A DNA stretch of 64,000 nt. It comes from Emergomyces orientalis (taxonomy: Eukaryota > Ascomycota > Eurotiomycetes > Onygenales > Ajellomycetaceae). The DNA lies in assembly GCA_002110485.1 (NCBI GenBank), contig MOWL01000051.1:1-64000 (forward strand), written 5' to 3'. This document shows positions 10,423-22,865 of the stretch, one piece after another; the first letter of the stretch is position 1; the number at the start of each line of letters is the position of its first letter. Both the position numbers and the translations under genes were made by a program. The notes beneath the pieces were generated by a model. It worked only from the letters and a program-made list of their open reading frames with translations. It had not been told where the DNA came from and did no database searches.

Positions 10423-11560
10423 TCAGACTTTCTTGGTCTTTCTGATTTCTTTATGGAAGAGTTGTTGTTCTTCAATGCAGAGGCCAAGTCTGTGGGCCTG
10501 GTGGAAGTTGCGTCTTGCAGCTCTAACTGTGTCTGTCCACCAGGGGGCCCGGTGGCCTTGAGCGCCCTGTGTGGAGGGGCAAGAGCCTAATAGTGCCTGT
10601 TGAAGAGACTTAATAAGATCTAGAGTCTCTTTCTCAACATTCAGAGATGTTAGAGAGATAAGCAGAGAGAGAAGCTGTAGAAAGTGTTCTACATTGCATG
10701 TTGCAAGGCTGAGTTTCTTGTCAGCTATTGATCTGTTTTGGAGATTAGTTATAGAGGTGAGTAGAGTCTCATGATCTGAGATGAAATGCAGCTCTGAAGT
10801 GATCTGACAGATTACATCAGCTAGATAGAAGAATAGATTGAGAGTTTCTTCTCTCTGATGAGTGAGACTGTTCACTGGGTTTAGAAGTTGTAAATCTTGT
10901 GAGAGAGTTAGATTGAGTAGATCTTCTTCATTCTGCAGTCTGTGATCTGTCATAGAGTCTCAATCTGCATGTCTGATATTGAAGTCCTCTACAACAAGCC
11001 ATGAGGTGATAGCAGAGTTGGAATCTGTAGAGAGATGAAGGAAGTTCCAAAGACCTTGACCTGAGTCTGTAGAGCTAATAGAAGTGTTATAGATATTGTA
11101 GATATTGACTCTTTTATATCTGAAGATTTTAATAGAGACACAGAGTAGGTCTCTGAATATGTCTGTTAGAGTTTGGACGGGTGCTAGGGCTCTGCCATGA
11201 TGTATATATAGAAGAACTCGGGGGCGTTTGAGCCAGTTCAAGAAGAGAGGGGTGAAGCAAATATATAAAAAGTGACTTTTTGAGAGACAAGTAGAGAGAT
11301 CATTGACAATTCATGATTTCTGAATTACTATAATATTGCACTCTTTCTCATCTGCGAGTGAGAGAGCAATATCATGAGCATTTAATTATTTATCTACATT
11401 GACTTGAAAAATGATCAGTGTAGAGTTTCAGTATGATCTGATACTCATAGATAGAAGCTCTGACTTAAGATATTACTTGAACTTCTTTGAGTAGAAGAGT
11501 CTGTCTGATTAGCTTGTGAGCTTAGAACAGTATTTGAGACTGACAAAGAGAAACAGTTTT
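10423..11560 (-). pseudogene. endonuclease (EEP) domain of family C ORF2
   Basis: Open frames 11241-10960 and 10953-10423 on the minus strand join across one TGA: ...SWLVVEDFNIRHAD-stop-DSMTDHR... The segment matches the GDFNxHHxxW motif of the exonuclease-endonuclease-phosphatase domain, with TGA at the conserved Trp, and SDHETLL further on corresponds to the SDH motif. Intact, it would nick target DNA to prime reverse transcription. The N-terminal part is cut by A1. Confidence 0.65.
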
Positions 11561-11567
11561 AAGTGAG

Positions 11568-11579
11568 AGAGTCAGTTTC
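11568..11579. repeat. target-site duplication of A1, left copy
   Basis: AGAGTCAGTTTC here is repeated exactly at 21608-21619 on the far side of A1, the signature of its insertion into family C. Confidence 0.85.
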
Positions 11580-12873
11580 CAGGACAACAGCAACGCTTTC
11601 CCCCGAACCAGCCCAATTCTTCGAATTAGAAGACGAAAAGACATCCATTTGAAAGCTCTTGTTTGAGAAAGCAATTTATTCACTTTTTATTAAAATTGAG
11701 CGCGAGTTGGTGAAGCTATTGAGGAAAACGTGTTTGCAACCCCTAAGGGGAAAGAAAATCACACTTCATCACATAACATCATCAGTTTCGGCCCAATTTA
11801 CATAGAATTTTGATAGAAGCTAGAACAAACCAGATATTACAACTGTCTCAATTTTGAATTCATTCCGACCATCTCTTTCTGAACAATTCATTGTCAAAAC
11901 CTGCGTGAAAACTCTGATTGATTTTCATGTTCCTTTGCACCAGTGCCAAGTCTTTTCCCTGTACCGCCCTACCTCGCCCGGCAGAAAAGTGACAAAAAAA
12001 TACCTCAGCACAGATCACACGTGACCTACCCTTCAATCAGAAATTCCCCGGAACCTACCCTCTCTACAAAACGGAACGAGAAAAAGTGGAAATATCAGTG
12101 TTTAAAAAAATAGCTTGGTCCCTGCAAGTAATATATATACATACTTGTATATATATATATTATTATATAAGAAAATAGTACAGATTTAGTCTGTTGATTC
12201 TTCATTTGCATACTCATCTGTGTGACTTAATAAATTACATTTATTAAGAGCTATCTAGTAAAATATATGAGATTAATTTGAATAGAAAAGGAAATCTATT
12301 CAGTATTAATTCATATTGATATTTCAGGAATACAATCTTGATTTGAGGTGGGGCCTATTTCAAGCAGAAATTTTGAGAAGCTTTTTAAATTGAAAAAGAC
12401 AAAATTTGCAAGAGTTAGAGTGTTTTTCTTGATTTAGCTCTGAGTAAATAAATCAAGAAAATTCTACACAAATTCATATTTCTTTACTTCAGTGACTGAT
12501 TCAGTTTTTGAAAATAATCTCAATTTTGAGCTGCATACTTGATATGTGGGGAGAAGTTTAGAATATTGAATATTTCTGAATAGTTTTTATCAATTTCTCT
12601 GCAAAAAATTGATTTATTTTGTCAGTTTTTCTTTCAAAAACTGTCATTTCAATTGAATAATTTATTATTCATTGAAATCAATTCTTTTCTCTTCATTTTG
12701 TAGCACAAGAAAGAAGTCTGTGAAGATTTAATTGATTTATCTTTAAAAATCAATATTAGTTTATTAGATTCTCTTGAAAAATCTAATCTAGATACTATTT
12801 CTAGTAGAAAAAATAGCAAAAATCTGAGAATACTATTTAATTTGACTAATTATCTAATATACTCAAAGAAATC
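11580..12873 (+). promoter_or_regulatory. 5' UTR / presumed internal promoter of A1
   Basis: These 1.3 kb precede ORF1 and recur in A2 (mirror image) and A3. The first ~480 nt keep noticeably more C, G and CpG than the coding parts, for example around 11940-12080. An alternating AT tract lies at 12128-12175. LINEs usually carry an internal promoter in this position; that role is inferred here, not shown. A1 has 11 extra bases (11580-11590) before the point where A1 and A3 become alike. Confidence 0.5.
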
Positions 12874-15800
12874 ATGAATAACTCACCTCAATCTGTGAAC
12901 ATGATGACTCCATGCAAAAATAGAAATAATTTCATAGAAACTGTTTCTGAAATTGAGATTTTGAAGAAAAGAAAAAAAGAAGAAATAGACAGACACAAAG
13001 TAGATGAAGTGAAAAATCTACAAAAAATAGCTGATAAGCTATATAAACAGTGCATGTATGAAGAAAATGAAGAAATTCTTCTTATTCTGCATTCACAAGC
13101 AAGACAACTGAATGAAATTATTAAGTTTAAACTTAATATTTCTTCAAATCTGAAGATAGTTTTGAAAAAAACTGAAAAATCTGTATCTCAAAAAATCTCT
13201 TCTGAATCTCTTTCAAAAGAAAACACTGAAAATGAGACAAAAATCTATACTCAAGCTCTCAATAGCTCACAAAATATTGAAAAAGAAAAACAGCTGAAAA
13301 AAGCAGAAAAAATTTTCTCATTAGTTGAGAAAAAAGAACAAAGAAAAGCTCAAAAAGAGATTAAATTTCTTGAATCAAAAAAACAGAGACTGATTTTAAA
13401 AGTTAGTGATAGAGCTATCTTTGATAAATCTATTCTAAATGATTCTAAGTTCATTTTTGAACTTAGAAACAAAATCAATCAAAATTTTCATTTTAAAACT
13501 TAAAATGAAGAATTTCAGTCAGTTATCTCATCAATTGAAACCTCTTTTCTGGGAAATTCAATTGTAATTACTGCTATGCCAGATTTCAGCTCTGAATATC
13601 TAATTCAAAATGAAAACTGCTGAAAAGAGATAGTTTAAAAAACTCTCTCTATTAAAGTTTTATATGAAAAAGATGAGAAATGGAGAAAATTTGTATTACA
13701 TAATATTTCAGTTGAAATCTTTGATCATGAAGAAGACATGATAAATTTGAAAGAAGAAATTGAAATATATAATTTAATTTCTTTGAAAAAAACCCCAATT
13801 TGGCTCAATTCTTATGAGCAAAGACAAAGAAATCAAAATGCTTCAGTTTTAATTACTACAAATACAATAGAACAGTCAAAACGACAGTATATTATAATTG
13901 CAGGATTGAAAATGAAAGTATTTGAATTCAAAGATTCAAGAGAGAATATTAAATCTCAAATTCAATGCTCAAACTGTCAGAAACATGGACACTTTGCAAA
14001 TACTTGTAAAAGAAATTCTAAATGTCAGTTTTGTGCTTTAGATCACAAAACAAATGAACATTCTTGCAACACATGTAGAAAAATAGATGAAATCTGCAAT
14101 CACACTGAAATCAAATGCAGTAATTGCTATGAAAAGCACACATCTATTTCAAAAGATTGTATTTTCATTTTCAAGAAAAAGTCTTTCATTATTATTATTA
14201 TTATTCTTCAATTATAGATATATATGCAGTCAGAGACTATGATATCTACCTGAGACTCAAAGAGTCTCAGGATTTTTCTAACTTTAACACTAATTACTAT
14301 ACATTTTTTCTTCAAACAAATAGCACTTGCAATACTTGAATTCCAGCTCAGAATAGTCAGCAAATTGATTTTTCTTTTTTTTATTTATTTATTTATAAAT
14401 ATCTTTGAAGATTATTTATATTCTCTTTTTTTCATATAATTTTCAAGTGATTACAAAGAAAATAAATTAATGATAGACAAAATAACTCATGACATGAATA
14501 CAAAGAAAATAAAAGACAGACTCTAACACAAAAGAAATAGTGAGATATTATATAATATCTAGCAGTTTTTATAAAGAATATTTCAGATTCTCATTCATTT
14601 ATATTTTCATCTTTGAAATAGAATTGATTTCTAGTAGCTATTTGAGTTTCATTGAGAAAATCAATTAAATATTGACTGTCTATTTCAGTTGAAAATAGTA
14701 GTTTCATATTCATTTCTCTCAGCTTATATTTATATCTCAGTTCAGCTCTAAGTTCTTGATTTAATGAGCAATTCATTAAGATATGTTCTGGGTCTTCAAG
14801 AGAGTCACAATATTCACAATTTTCACTTTCAATATCAGATATTCTTTTCAAATAAGATTTGAAATAGCCATGACCTAGTTTCAATTGAATGATTGAGGAG
14901 AAAAGCTTCTTCTTGCACTTAATAGAGCATGATTTCCATTTAGGTTTAGTTTCAAATCTAAGATAGTGAGGACTTTTTCTTTGTTTTTCTCATATTTTAT
15001 GCCATTTTTCTAAGCAATTCTCTTTTATCTTTCTTTTAATAAAAGACCATGAAACTATTTTTGAACTTGCAATATTTAGTTCTGTTCCTTTCTTTGCTGC
15101 TTCATCAGCAAGCTCATTTCCATGTATATTTATATGAGCAGGAACTCAGCTCAGATATATCTTTGTCTTATATTTTAATTGAATTCTTTTGCATATCTTT
15201 AGAATTACTTCTATATTCATTTGATCATTATGAATTTCATTTTTTTGAATTCTTTTCAAAGCTGCTTGACTATCTGAAAAAATCCATGCTTCTTTCATAT
15301 CTTTTCTTTTTGAAGCTTTTATTTCTATCAGTTTAAAAGCTTTCATAATAGCATATAATTCAGCATCAAATACTTCACATTCATTTCCAATATTCCATGA
15401 ATCTGATGTATATTTGTAATTATCTTCTGTATATGCTATTCCAGCTCCTAGGCCTTTATTTTCATTCATTGAACCATCTGAATAGATTAGAATTGACTTT
15501 TTAAAATCAATTTTCTCTATTATTCTTCTATGATTCTCAGCTTCTTCTGGTTTTGATAATGTGCTTATTTCAATTGAAATCATTGAGCCTAGTTTTTCTT
15601 TTCATGGATATAGCTTTTTGTGTTCAATCTTTTCAATATTTAATGAGGAGAACTCATTTTTAATCATTGAGCATACTCTATATAGTTGAGAAGGGATTTT
15701 TTTTCTATTTCTCTCATTTTCTTGATTTTCTTGACTTTCATTCCAATCTAGATATCTATTCCAATCTAAGTCATTTCCAGATTGAATTGGAGGATAAGAT

Positions 15801-17228
15801 GTAGATATTCTTTTTCTAATTGAATGAATATCTGGCATTTTCATGATTCTCAGTGCATAATTCTTGCATATCTTCTCAAATCTTATTTCAGGAGGTGATA
15901 TAGAAGCTTCTATTTCCATAGCTCTACATGGAGAGGTTTTGAAAGCTCCCAGAATTCTTCTTAAAGCTGTATTCTGCAATTTTTGAAACTTATCTATGAA
16001 GTGTTTCTGGTTCTTCCACCATATCTGAACACCATAATCAGAAATAGATACTATACATGCAATGTATAGCTGTCTCATAGCTTGAAATGATAAACCCCTT
16101 TCAGTATTAGAAAGTTGTATTATACTATTTAAAACTCTTTCAGCTTGAGCCATTCTTTTTTGAATATGAGATTTAAAATTGAGTTTTGAATCCAGCCAGA
16201 TTCCTAGCCATCTTACAACTGATTTAGGCTTTATTTCTTGATTTAATAGATTTAAACTTATTTCCTTTTCATATCTTTTTGGAAAAAAGTGAATTAATTC
16301 AGTTTTTTCCATATCAAATTGAATTAGGTTTAAATCTCCTCTATTAAATATCTCTTGCGCAGCTTTTTCAATATTTTCACAATTTTCTTTTATTGTTCTT
16401 GAGCTGAAAATCAGACCTATATCATCAACATAGCTAGAAGATCTCACTATCTCCATTTCTCTATCTTTGAATAGATTTTTTGTATATATAGCAAATAGAA
16501 TTGGTGAGACTGGAGACCCCTGAGGAACTTCTATTTCAATTTCAGTAATATCTTGCTTTAATGAGTCAAAAAGTAGTTGAATATATCTTTTTGACATAAA
16601 ACATATAACCCACTTTATTAATGCTTTTGGTAGTTTCATCTCTTGAAGAATAATTATTAGCTTATTCTTTGAAACATGATCAAAAGCACCTTTTATATCA
16701 ATAAAAGCAGCTGTTGTAACTAAGCCTTCATTTTTTGCCATTTGAATATCATGAATTATTGATAAAACTGTATCTATTGCAGAATTCTGTTTTCTGCCAC
16801 CCATTTGATCATTATATAATAAATCAGTGATTGAGCCTAGATATGATAATCTTGTTGCTATTATTTTTTCAAGAATTTTTCCCAAGCAATTCAAAAGTGA
16901 TATAATTCTATAAGACTTTGGCATAGTAGCTTTTCTATTTGGTTTTGCAAGAACTATACCAGTTGCAAAAAAGTCTTTCAATAAAGATGTGAAATGGAGA
17001 AAAGAAACTCAAAATACAGAGAAAATAGATAAAACTACAAAAAGAAGAAATTCTCAAATGTCTATTTCTTCTGAGTCAAATTCTTTTTCAAAAAATAGAC
17101 AGATCTTAAACTCTGTTACATCTATAAAAATGAGAAAAGATAAAGAAAATCTCATTTCTATGAAAGCAGTAGAAGTTCCAGCTCTGAATACAGATAATAG
17201 ATATAATCTATTACCTGATTCAGAATAA
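12874..17228 (+). pseudogene. A1 ORF1, gag-like zinc-knuckle protein, interrupted
   Basis: One reading frame runs from ATG 12874 to 14188, then, skipping the nested insert and one duplication copy, from 16981 to TAA at 17228: 521 codons in total. The N-terminal ~210 residues are Lys/Glu-rich with coiled-coil character; the C-terminal half has CCHC knuckles (CSNCQKHGHFANTC, then CQFC...HSC, CSNCYEKHTSISKDC), expected to bind element RNA. Three stops break the frame: TAA 13501-13503, TGA 13621-13623, TAA 13636-13638. The frame is restored exactly when the insert is ignored, which confirms the insertion boundaries. Confidence 0.8.
14189..16967 (-). mobile_element. nested 5'-truncated antisense copy of family A
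   Basis: A 2779-bp minus-strand copy of the A ORF2 3' half (mid-RT, RNase H, C-terminal Cys motif, 3' UTR), bounded by AAAAAGTCTTTCA at 14176-14188 and 16968-16980. Its 3' end abuts the left duplication as six ATT triplets (AAT on its own strand), and its 5' end is truncated inside RT. Both are hallmarks of target-primed reverse transcription. Frames include RT residues with SYVDDIGLIF (16981-15602, whose first codons come from the flank) and RNase H (15583-15146). Three TGA codons sit at Trp positions seen as TGG elsewhere. It differs at scattered sites from the host's own ORF2, so it came from a sister copy. Confidence 0.88.
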
Positions 17229-17261
17229 AAGAAACACAGCTTCAATTTATTCCTTTTGTAC

Positions 17262-20200
17262 ATGTTTACTACACAAAATAATAATAAAAAGAAGAAAAAA
17301 ACTATCAAAAATGCTTCAAAAATAACTTTTATTCAAAACAATGTTGATAGAAATAAAGATGCTATCTATTCATGCTTACAGATAGGCTTTGAAGAGCAAA
17401 CTGACTTCATTCTATTACAAGAGTCAAATTTTGATATAGAACAACAATTTATAATTTCTCATTCAAGCTATCACTGCTTTTTACCAGAGAAATCAGATGT
17501 AAAAGCAAGAGTTGTAATATATGCAAGAAAAAGATCAAGATTTCAATTCAATATAAAAAGTTATTATATATCTAATTCTGATATTCTAGTTGGAGATATT
17601 ATAGATACAAGAAATCAATTTGACAGTATTCAATTGATAAATATTTATAATGAAAAATCACTGAAGATAAATGATAATTCATGAACAGTTGACAGAGAAC
17701 TGCTGAATTTAAGTTCAGAAAAAAATGCTATTATATGTGATGATTTCAATGCACATTATATATGATGGAATTCTGAATGTGATTATTCAATAAGATCAGA
17801 GAAAATAGTAGAGTGGGCTCTACAACATGAATTAGATATTATAAATGAAATTGATAGACAGACCTTCTTTAGAAACAACTTAATGAAGAAATCAATCATA
17901 GACTTAATCTTTCTATCAAAAAATTTGATTGAAAACAAGGTCTATAATTGATTTATTAATGCAGAAGAAACATCAGGATCTGCTCATGAAGTTATTCAAT
18001 TTAATATTGAAATTGATGAAAAGGAAACATGTGAGAATCCTCTACTATCAAATCAATATAATTTTGAAAAAGCTGAATGGTCTGAAATCAATAAGAGAAT
18101 TGAAGATTTAAAATTTGAAAAAAAAGAAGAATTATCAAATTGAAATGAAAAAACAATAATAACAGATATAATACTAGAAAGTAGAACTAATATAATAACT
18201 GAAATTATATTAGAAAGTATTAAAAACTTTATATCAAAGAAAAAGCTCTCAGAATTCTCAAAACCTTGGTGGTCAGAAGAAATAACAGAAAAAATAAAAA
18301 ATCTAGCAAAAATAAAAAAAGAATGGAAAGAGAATATCATATCTTATGAAGAATATAAAAGAATAAGAAATGAATATTTCACATTAATTAAAAAAGCTAA
18401 AACTAGCTGCTGGAATAAATTTCTTGAGAATGCACAGGGAAAAGAAATATTTAAAGCTTTTAAATATACAAAGTCTAAATCTGTTGCAAAGCTTCCATCT
18501 CTAAAATATAAAATAGAAAATGAGGAATATATTGCTCATTCTTTTGAACAAAAATGTCAGGCTTTTATGAAAATTCTATTTCAAAAACCACCTCAATCTG
18601 AACAATATAGTTCAATATGTGAATATATTGAAGATTCAAGATGGGCTTGGCCAGATCTATCTAGAAATGAACTTGAAACTGCTGTTTTTACAAGTTCTAC
18701 AAAAACAGCTGCAGGACCTGATACTATAAATCATTTAATCATTCAAAAAGTCTTTCATTCTCTGAAAAATGAATTATTTGAATTATTCTCTCAACTAATG
18801 AAGAATGGGTATCACCCTGAATGCTGGAGACAAGCAACTGGTATAGATCTTGCAAAACCAAATAGAAAAGCTACTATGCCAAAGTCTTATAGAATTATAT
18901 CACTTTTGAATTGCTTGGGAAAAATTCTTGAAAAAATAATAGCAACAAGATTATCATATCTAGGCTCAATCACTGATTTATTATATAATGATCAAATGGG
19001 TGGCAGAAAACAGAATTCTGCAATAGATACAGTTTTATCAATAATTCATGATATTCAAATGGCAAAAAATGAAGGCTTAGTTACAACAGCTGCTTTTATT
19101 GATATAAAAGGTGCTTTTGATCATGTTTCAAAGAATAAGCTAATAATTATTCTTCAAGAGATGAAACTACCAAAAGCATTAATAAAGTGGGTTATATGTT
19201 TTATGTCAAAAAGATATATTCAACTACTTTTTGACTCATTAAAGCAAGATATTACTGAAATTGAAATAGAAGTTCCTCAGGGGTCTCCAGTCTCACCAAT
19301 TCTATTTGCTATATATACAAAAAATCTATTCAAAGATAGAGAAATGGAGATAGTGAGATCTTCTAGCTATGTTGATGATATAGGTCTGATTTTCAGCTCA
19401 AGAACAATAAAAGAAAATTGTGAAAATATTGAAAAAGCTGCACAAGAGATATTTAATAGAGGAGATTTAAACCTAATTCAATTTGATATGGAAAAAACTG
19501 AATTAATTCACTTTTTTCCAAAAAGATATGAAAAGGAAATAAGTTTAAATCTATTAAATCAAGAAATAAAGCCTAAATCAGTTGTAAGATGGCTAGAAAT
19601 CTGACTGGATTCAAAACTCAATTTTAAATCTCATATTCAAAAAAGAATGGCTCAAGCTGAAAGAGTTTTAAATAGTATAATACAACTTTCTAATACTGAA
19701 AGGGGTTTATCATTTCAAGCTATGAGACAGCTATACATTGCATGTATAGCATCTATTTCTGATTATGGTGTTCAGATATGGTGGAAGAACCAGAAACACT
19801 TCATAGATAAGTTTCAAAAATTGCAGAATACAGCTTTAAGAAGAATTCTGGGAGCTTTCAAAACCTCTCCATGTAGAGCTATGGAAATAGAAGCTTCTAT
19901 ATCACCTCCTGAAATAAGATTTGAGAAGATATGCAAGAATTATACACTGAGAATCATGAAAATGCCAGATATTCATTCAATTAGAAAAAGAATATCTACA
20001 TCTTATCCTCCAATTCAATCTGGAAATGACTTAGATTGGAATAGATATCTAGATTGGAATGAAAGTCAAGAAAATCAAGAAAATGAGAGAAATAGAAAAA
20101 AAATTTCTTCTCAACTATATAGAGTATGCTCAATGATTAAAGATGAGTTCTCCTCATTAAATATTGAAAAGATTGAACATGAAAAGCTATATTCATGGAA

Positions 20201-21209
20201 AGAAAAACTAGACTCAATGATTTCAATTGAAATAAGTGCATTATCAAAACAAGAAGAAGCTGAGAATCACAAAAGAATAATAGAGAAAATTGATTTTAAA
20301 AAGTCAATTCTAATTTATTCAGATGATTCAATGAATGAAAATAAAGGCCTAGGAGCTGGAATAGCATATACAGAAGATAATTACAAATATACATCAGATT
20401 CATGGAATATTGGAAATGAATGTGAAGTATTTGATGCTGAATTATATGCTATTATAAAAGCTTTTAAACTGATAGAAATAAAAGCTTCAAAAAGAAAAGA
20501 TATGAAAGAAGCATGGATTTTTTCAGATAGTCAAGCAGCTTTGAAAAGAATTCAAAAGAATGAAATTCATAATAATTAAATGAATATAGAAGTAATTCTA
20601 AAGATATGCAAAAGAATTCAATTAAAATATAAGACAAAGATATATCTGAGCTGGGTTCCTGCTCATATAAATATACATGGAAATGAGCTTGCTGATGAAG
20701 CAGCAAAGAAAGGAACAGAACTAAATATTGCAAGTTTAAAAATAGTTTCATGGTCTTTTATTAAAAGAAAGATAAAAGAGAATTGCTTAGAAAAATGACA
20801 TAAAATATGAAAAAAACAAAGAAAAAGTCCTCACTATCTTAGATTTGAAACTAAATCTAAATGGAAATCATGCTCTATTAAGTGCAAGAAGAAGCTTTTC
20901 TTCTCAATCATTCAATTGAAATTAGATCATGGCTATTTCAAATCTTATTTGAAAAGAATATCTGATATTGAAAGTGAAAATTATGAATATTGTGACTCTC
21001 TTGAAGACCCAGAACATATCTTAATGAATTGCTTATTAAATCAAGAACTTAGAGCTGAACTGAGATATAAATATAAGCTGAGAGAAATGAATATGAAACT
21101 ACTATTTTCAACTGAAATAGACAGTCAATATTTAATTGATTTTCTCAATGAAACTCAAATAGCTACTAGAAATCAATTCTATTTCAAAGATGAAAATATA
21201 AATGAATGA
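17262..21209 (+). pseudogene. A1 ORF2: endonuclease-RT-RNase H polyprotein with premature stops
   Basis: A single frame of 1316 codons from ATG 17262 to TGA 21207-21209. Endonuclease: FIQNNVDRNK, FILLQESN, AIICDDFNAHY. RT: KTAAGPDTINHL, KSYRIISLLNCLGKI, MGGRKQNSAIDT, FIDIKGAFDHV, VPQGSPVSPILFA, SYVDDIGLIF (catalytic DD). RNase H: ILIYSDDSM, CEVFDAELYAI, AWIFSDSQAA, LSWVPAHINIHGNELAD. A C-terminal Cys/His motif (CDSLEDPEHILMNC) closes it. Internal stops are TGA at 17682, 17763, 17949, 18141, 19602, 20796 and 20808, and TAA at 20577; the TGA sites lie at Trp positions, some read as TGG in the nested copy. No frameshift is present, so decay is purely by transitions. Confidence 0.88.
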
Positions 21210-21607
21210 GAATCTGAAATATTCTTTATAAAAATTGCTAGATATTATATAATATCTCACTATTTCTTTTGTGTTAGAGTCTGTCTTTTATTTCGTTTGT
21301 ATTCATGTCATGAGTTATTTTGTCTATCATTAATTTATTTTCTTTGTAATCACTTGAAAATTATATGAAAAAAAGAAAATATAAATAATCTTCAAAGATA
21401 TTTATAAATAAATAAATAAAAAAAGAAAAATCAATTTGCTGACTATTCTGAGCTGGAATTCAAGTATTGCAAGTGCTATTTGTTTGAAGAAAAAATGTAT
21501 ATTAATTAGTTTTAAAGTTAGAAAAATCCTGAGACTCTTTGAGTCTCAGGTAGATATCATAGTCTCTGACTGCATATATATCTATAATTGAAGAATAATA
21601 ATAATAA
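21210..21607 (+). other. A1 3' UTR and tail
   Basis: The stretch contains an inverted repeat (CTGAGACTC/GAGTCTCAG, about 21529-21549) able to form a hairpin, then ends in TAA-type triplets rather than poly(A) just before the duplication at 21608. The same 3' end is shared by the nested copy and A2; a hairpin next to the tail is a plausible recognition signal for the element's own RT. Confidence 0.55.
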
Positions 21608-21698
21608 AGAGTCAGTTTCATGAGTCTTCTCTTGCATGAGAAGTTGATGTAATAGAGAGAAGACATTCTTGTCTGTCTCACAAATATTGTGTAGTTGT

Positions 21699-22865
21699 CT
21701 ACAGAGGATATGTTCTAGTTGATCTGAGGCTAGCTACTTTTGGTCTAGCAGGGCACTCTATATTAGAGAAAGGGTGAGGACCGCAGCAGTTGCAGCATTG
21801 AGATGAGAATTGGCATTCACCTAGATAAGTAAGTTTGCTGCAGATCTGACAGTGTAAGAGACACGCGCAGTTCCTCTCCATGTGGAAGCCATGACATCTA
21901 TTGCAGAATGAAATCTTAGAGGACTTCTTAGTTCTATTAATCATTACTGAATGACTAAAGAGGCATAGTTTGTTTGAAAAGAGATGAACTTTGAAGATCT
22001 GAACTTCAACTCAGACATAGTCTTTCTCAGTATTAGAGTTCAGAGATTTTCTTGTTCAGTTACATTGTATAATTGATGCCTGGTATGCAGCTCCATGTAT
22101 TTCAGAGAGAAGCATGTTGTCTGTGACTGAAATTGAAGAGATATTCTCTTCATTGAAGCAATGAGTAGACTTTTTGATTGAGCTGACTACAAAAGTGATC
22201 CAGAACTCTTGTCATTCAACATGACAGTCTTCTATGAAGATCTTGAGTTGACTGGCTCTTTCAAGCATGGCCGCGGCGTTGGCTGGGGAGAAGGTGGCTA
22301 GAGTTATGCCTGAGAGACAGTGCCAGATATCAGTGATTTAGATAGAGTCTGGTAGTAGAGTGCAGACTCTTTTCTGTATGACTTGAGAATCTGAGTCTCA
22401 AGCTGAGTGATTTGCTGCTAGTCTGATCATCATGTGTTTGTCAGCAGATTCTTGAAGAATGAGTCTAGAGACTCATATAATCTGTTTCTTGTCTGATTGT
22501 TCAACTGTGGGAACAGTTTGAGAGAGCTTTTCTAGAAATTGTCTCTTTGACACAGTGAAAGAGACATATATCTTAGAATAAGAGTCTTTTTGAGAGTAGG
22601 TATGTTCTTGGATAGCTTTAGCAATATCATTGCTGAGGGCCTGTCTTAGTGCAGAGTCTTGTATGAGGTGAGCTGTCTCAAAAAGAAGAAGTGTTGATTT
22701 AATTAGTGCAGAGATCTGATTACAGTATTCAAGAATCTGAGCAAGTGTGATTAAGAATGCATTTTCTGCATGATCAAGAAGCATGCTTAGCTTGTAGACT
22801 GTCAGATCTGTAGAATTCTTAGCTATCAGGGTAGCAGTAGCAATGGCTCCCACACAATCAACCAA
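21699..22865 (-). pseudogene. family C ORF1, gag-like zinc-knuckle protein, broken
   Basis: Fragments on the minus strand at 22865-22473 and 21944-21699, with linking sequence such as TLATFSPANAAAMLERA and IFIEDCHVE-stop-QEFWITFVV between them. The C-terminal fragment is Cys/His-rich (CNRCHGFHMERNC, CQICSKL, CCNCCGPHPFSNIEC), like zinc knuckles of LINE ORF1 proteins. TGA replaces Trp in the linker. Orientation and position place it as the 5' part of the element that A1 split. Confidence 0.65.

Larger units (their letters stand above)
11580..21607 (+). mobile_element. A1: composite family A LINE with nested antisense copy
   Basis: A 10,028-bp insertion bounded by a 12-bp duplication. On the plus strand: 5' UTR (to 12873), gag-like ORF1 (12874-17228, interrupted), ORF2 with endonuclease, RT and RNase H (17262-21209), and a 3' UTR ending in a short TAA-type repeat. 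Without the 2779-bp antisense insert it would be about 7.2 kb, a normal full length for fungal Tad1-type LINEs. Coding sequence is extremely AT-rich and CpG-poor. ORF2 has seven internal TGA and one TAA. A2 at 46146-56163 is its near-identical inverted counterpart. Confidence 0.85.

Noticed and set aside
15049..15336. Hydrophobic 95-aa frame antisense to RNase H (also at 20464, 46996 and 52411)
   Set aside because: It is the complement of the RNase H coding sequence in each copy; its Leu/Phe/Tyr content is a by-product of AT-rich antisense reading.
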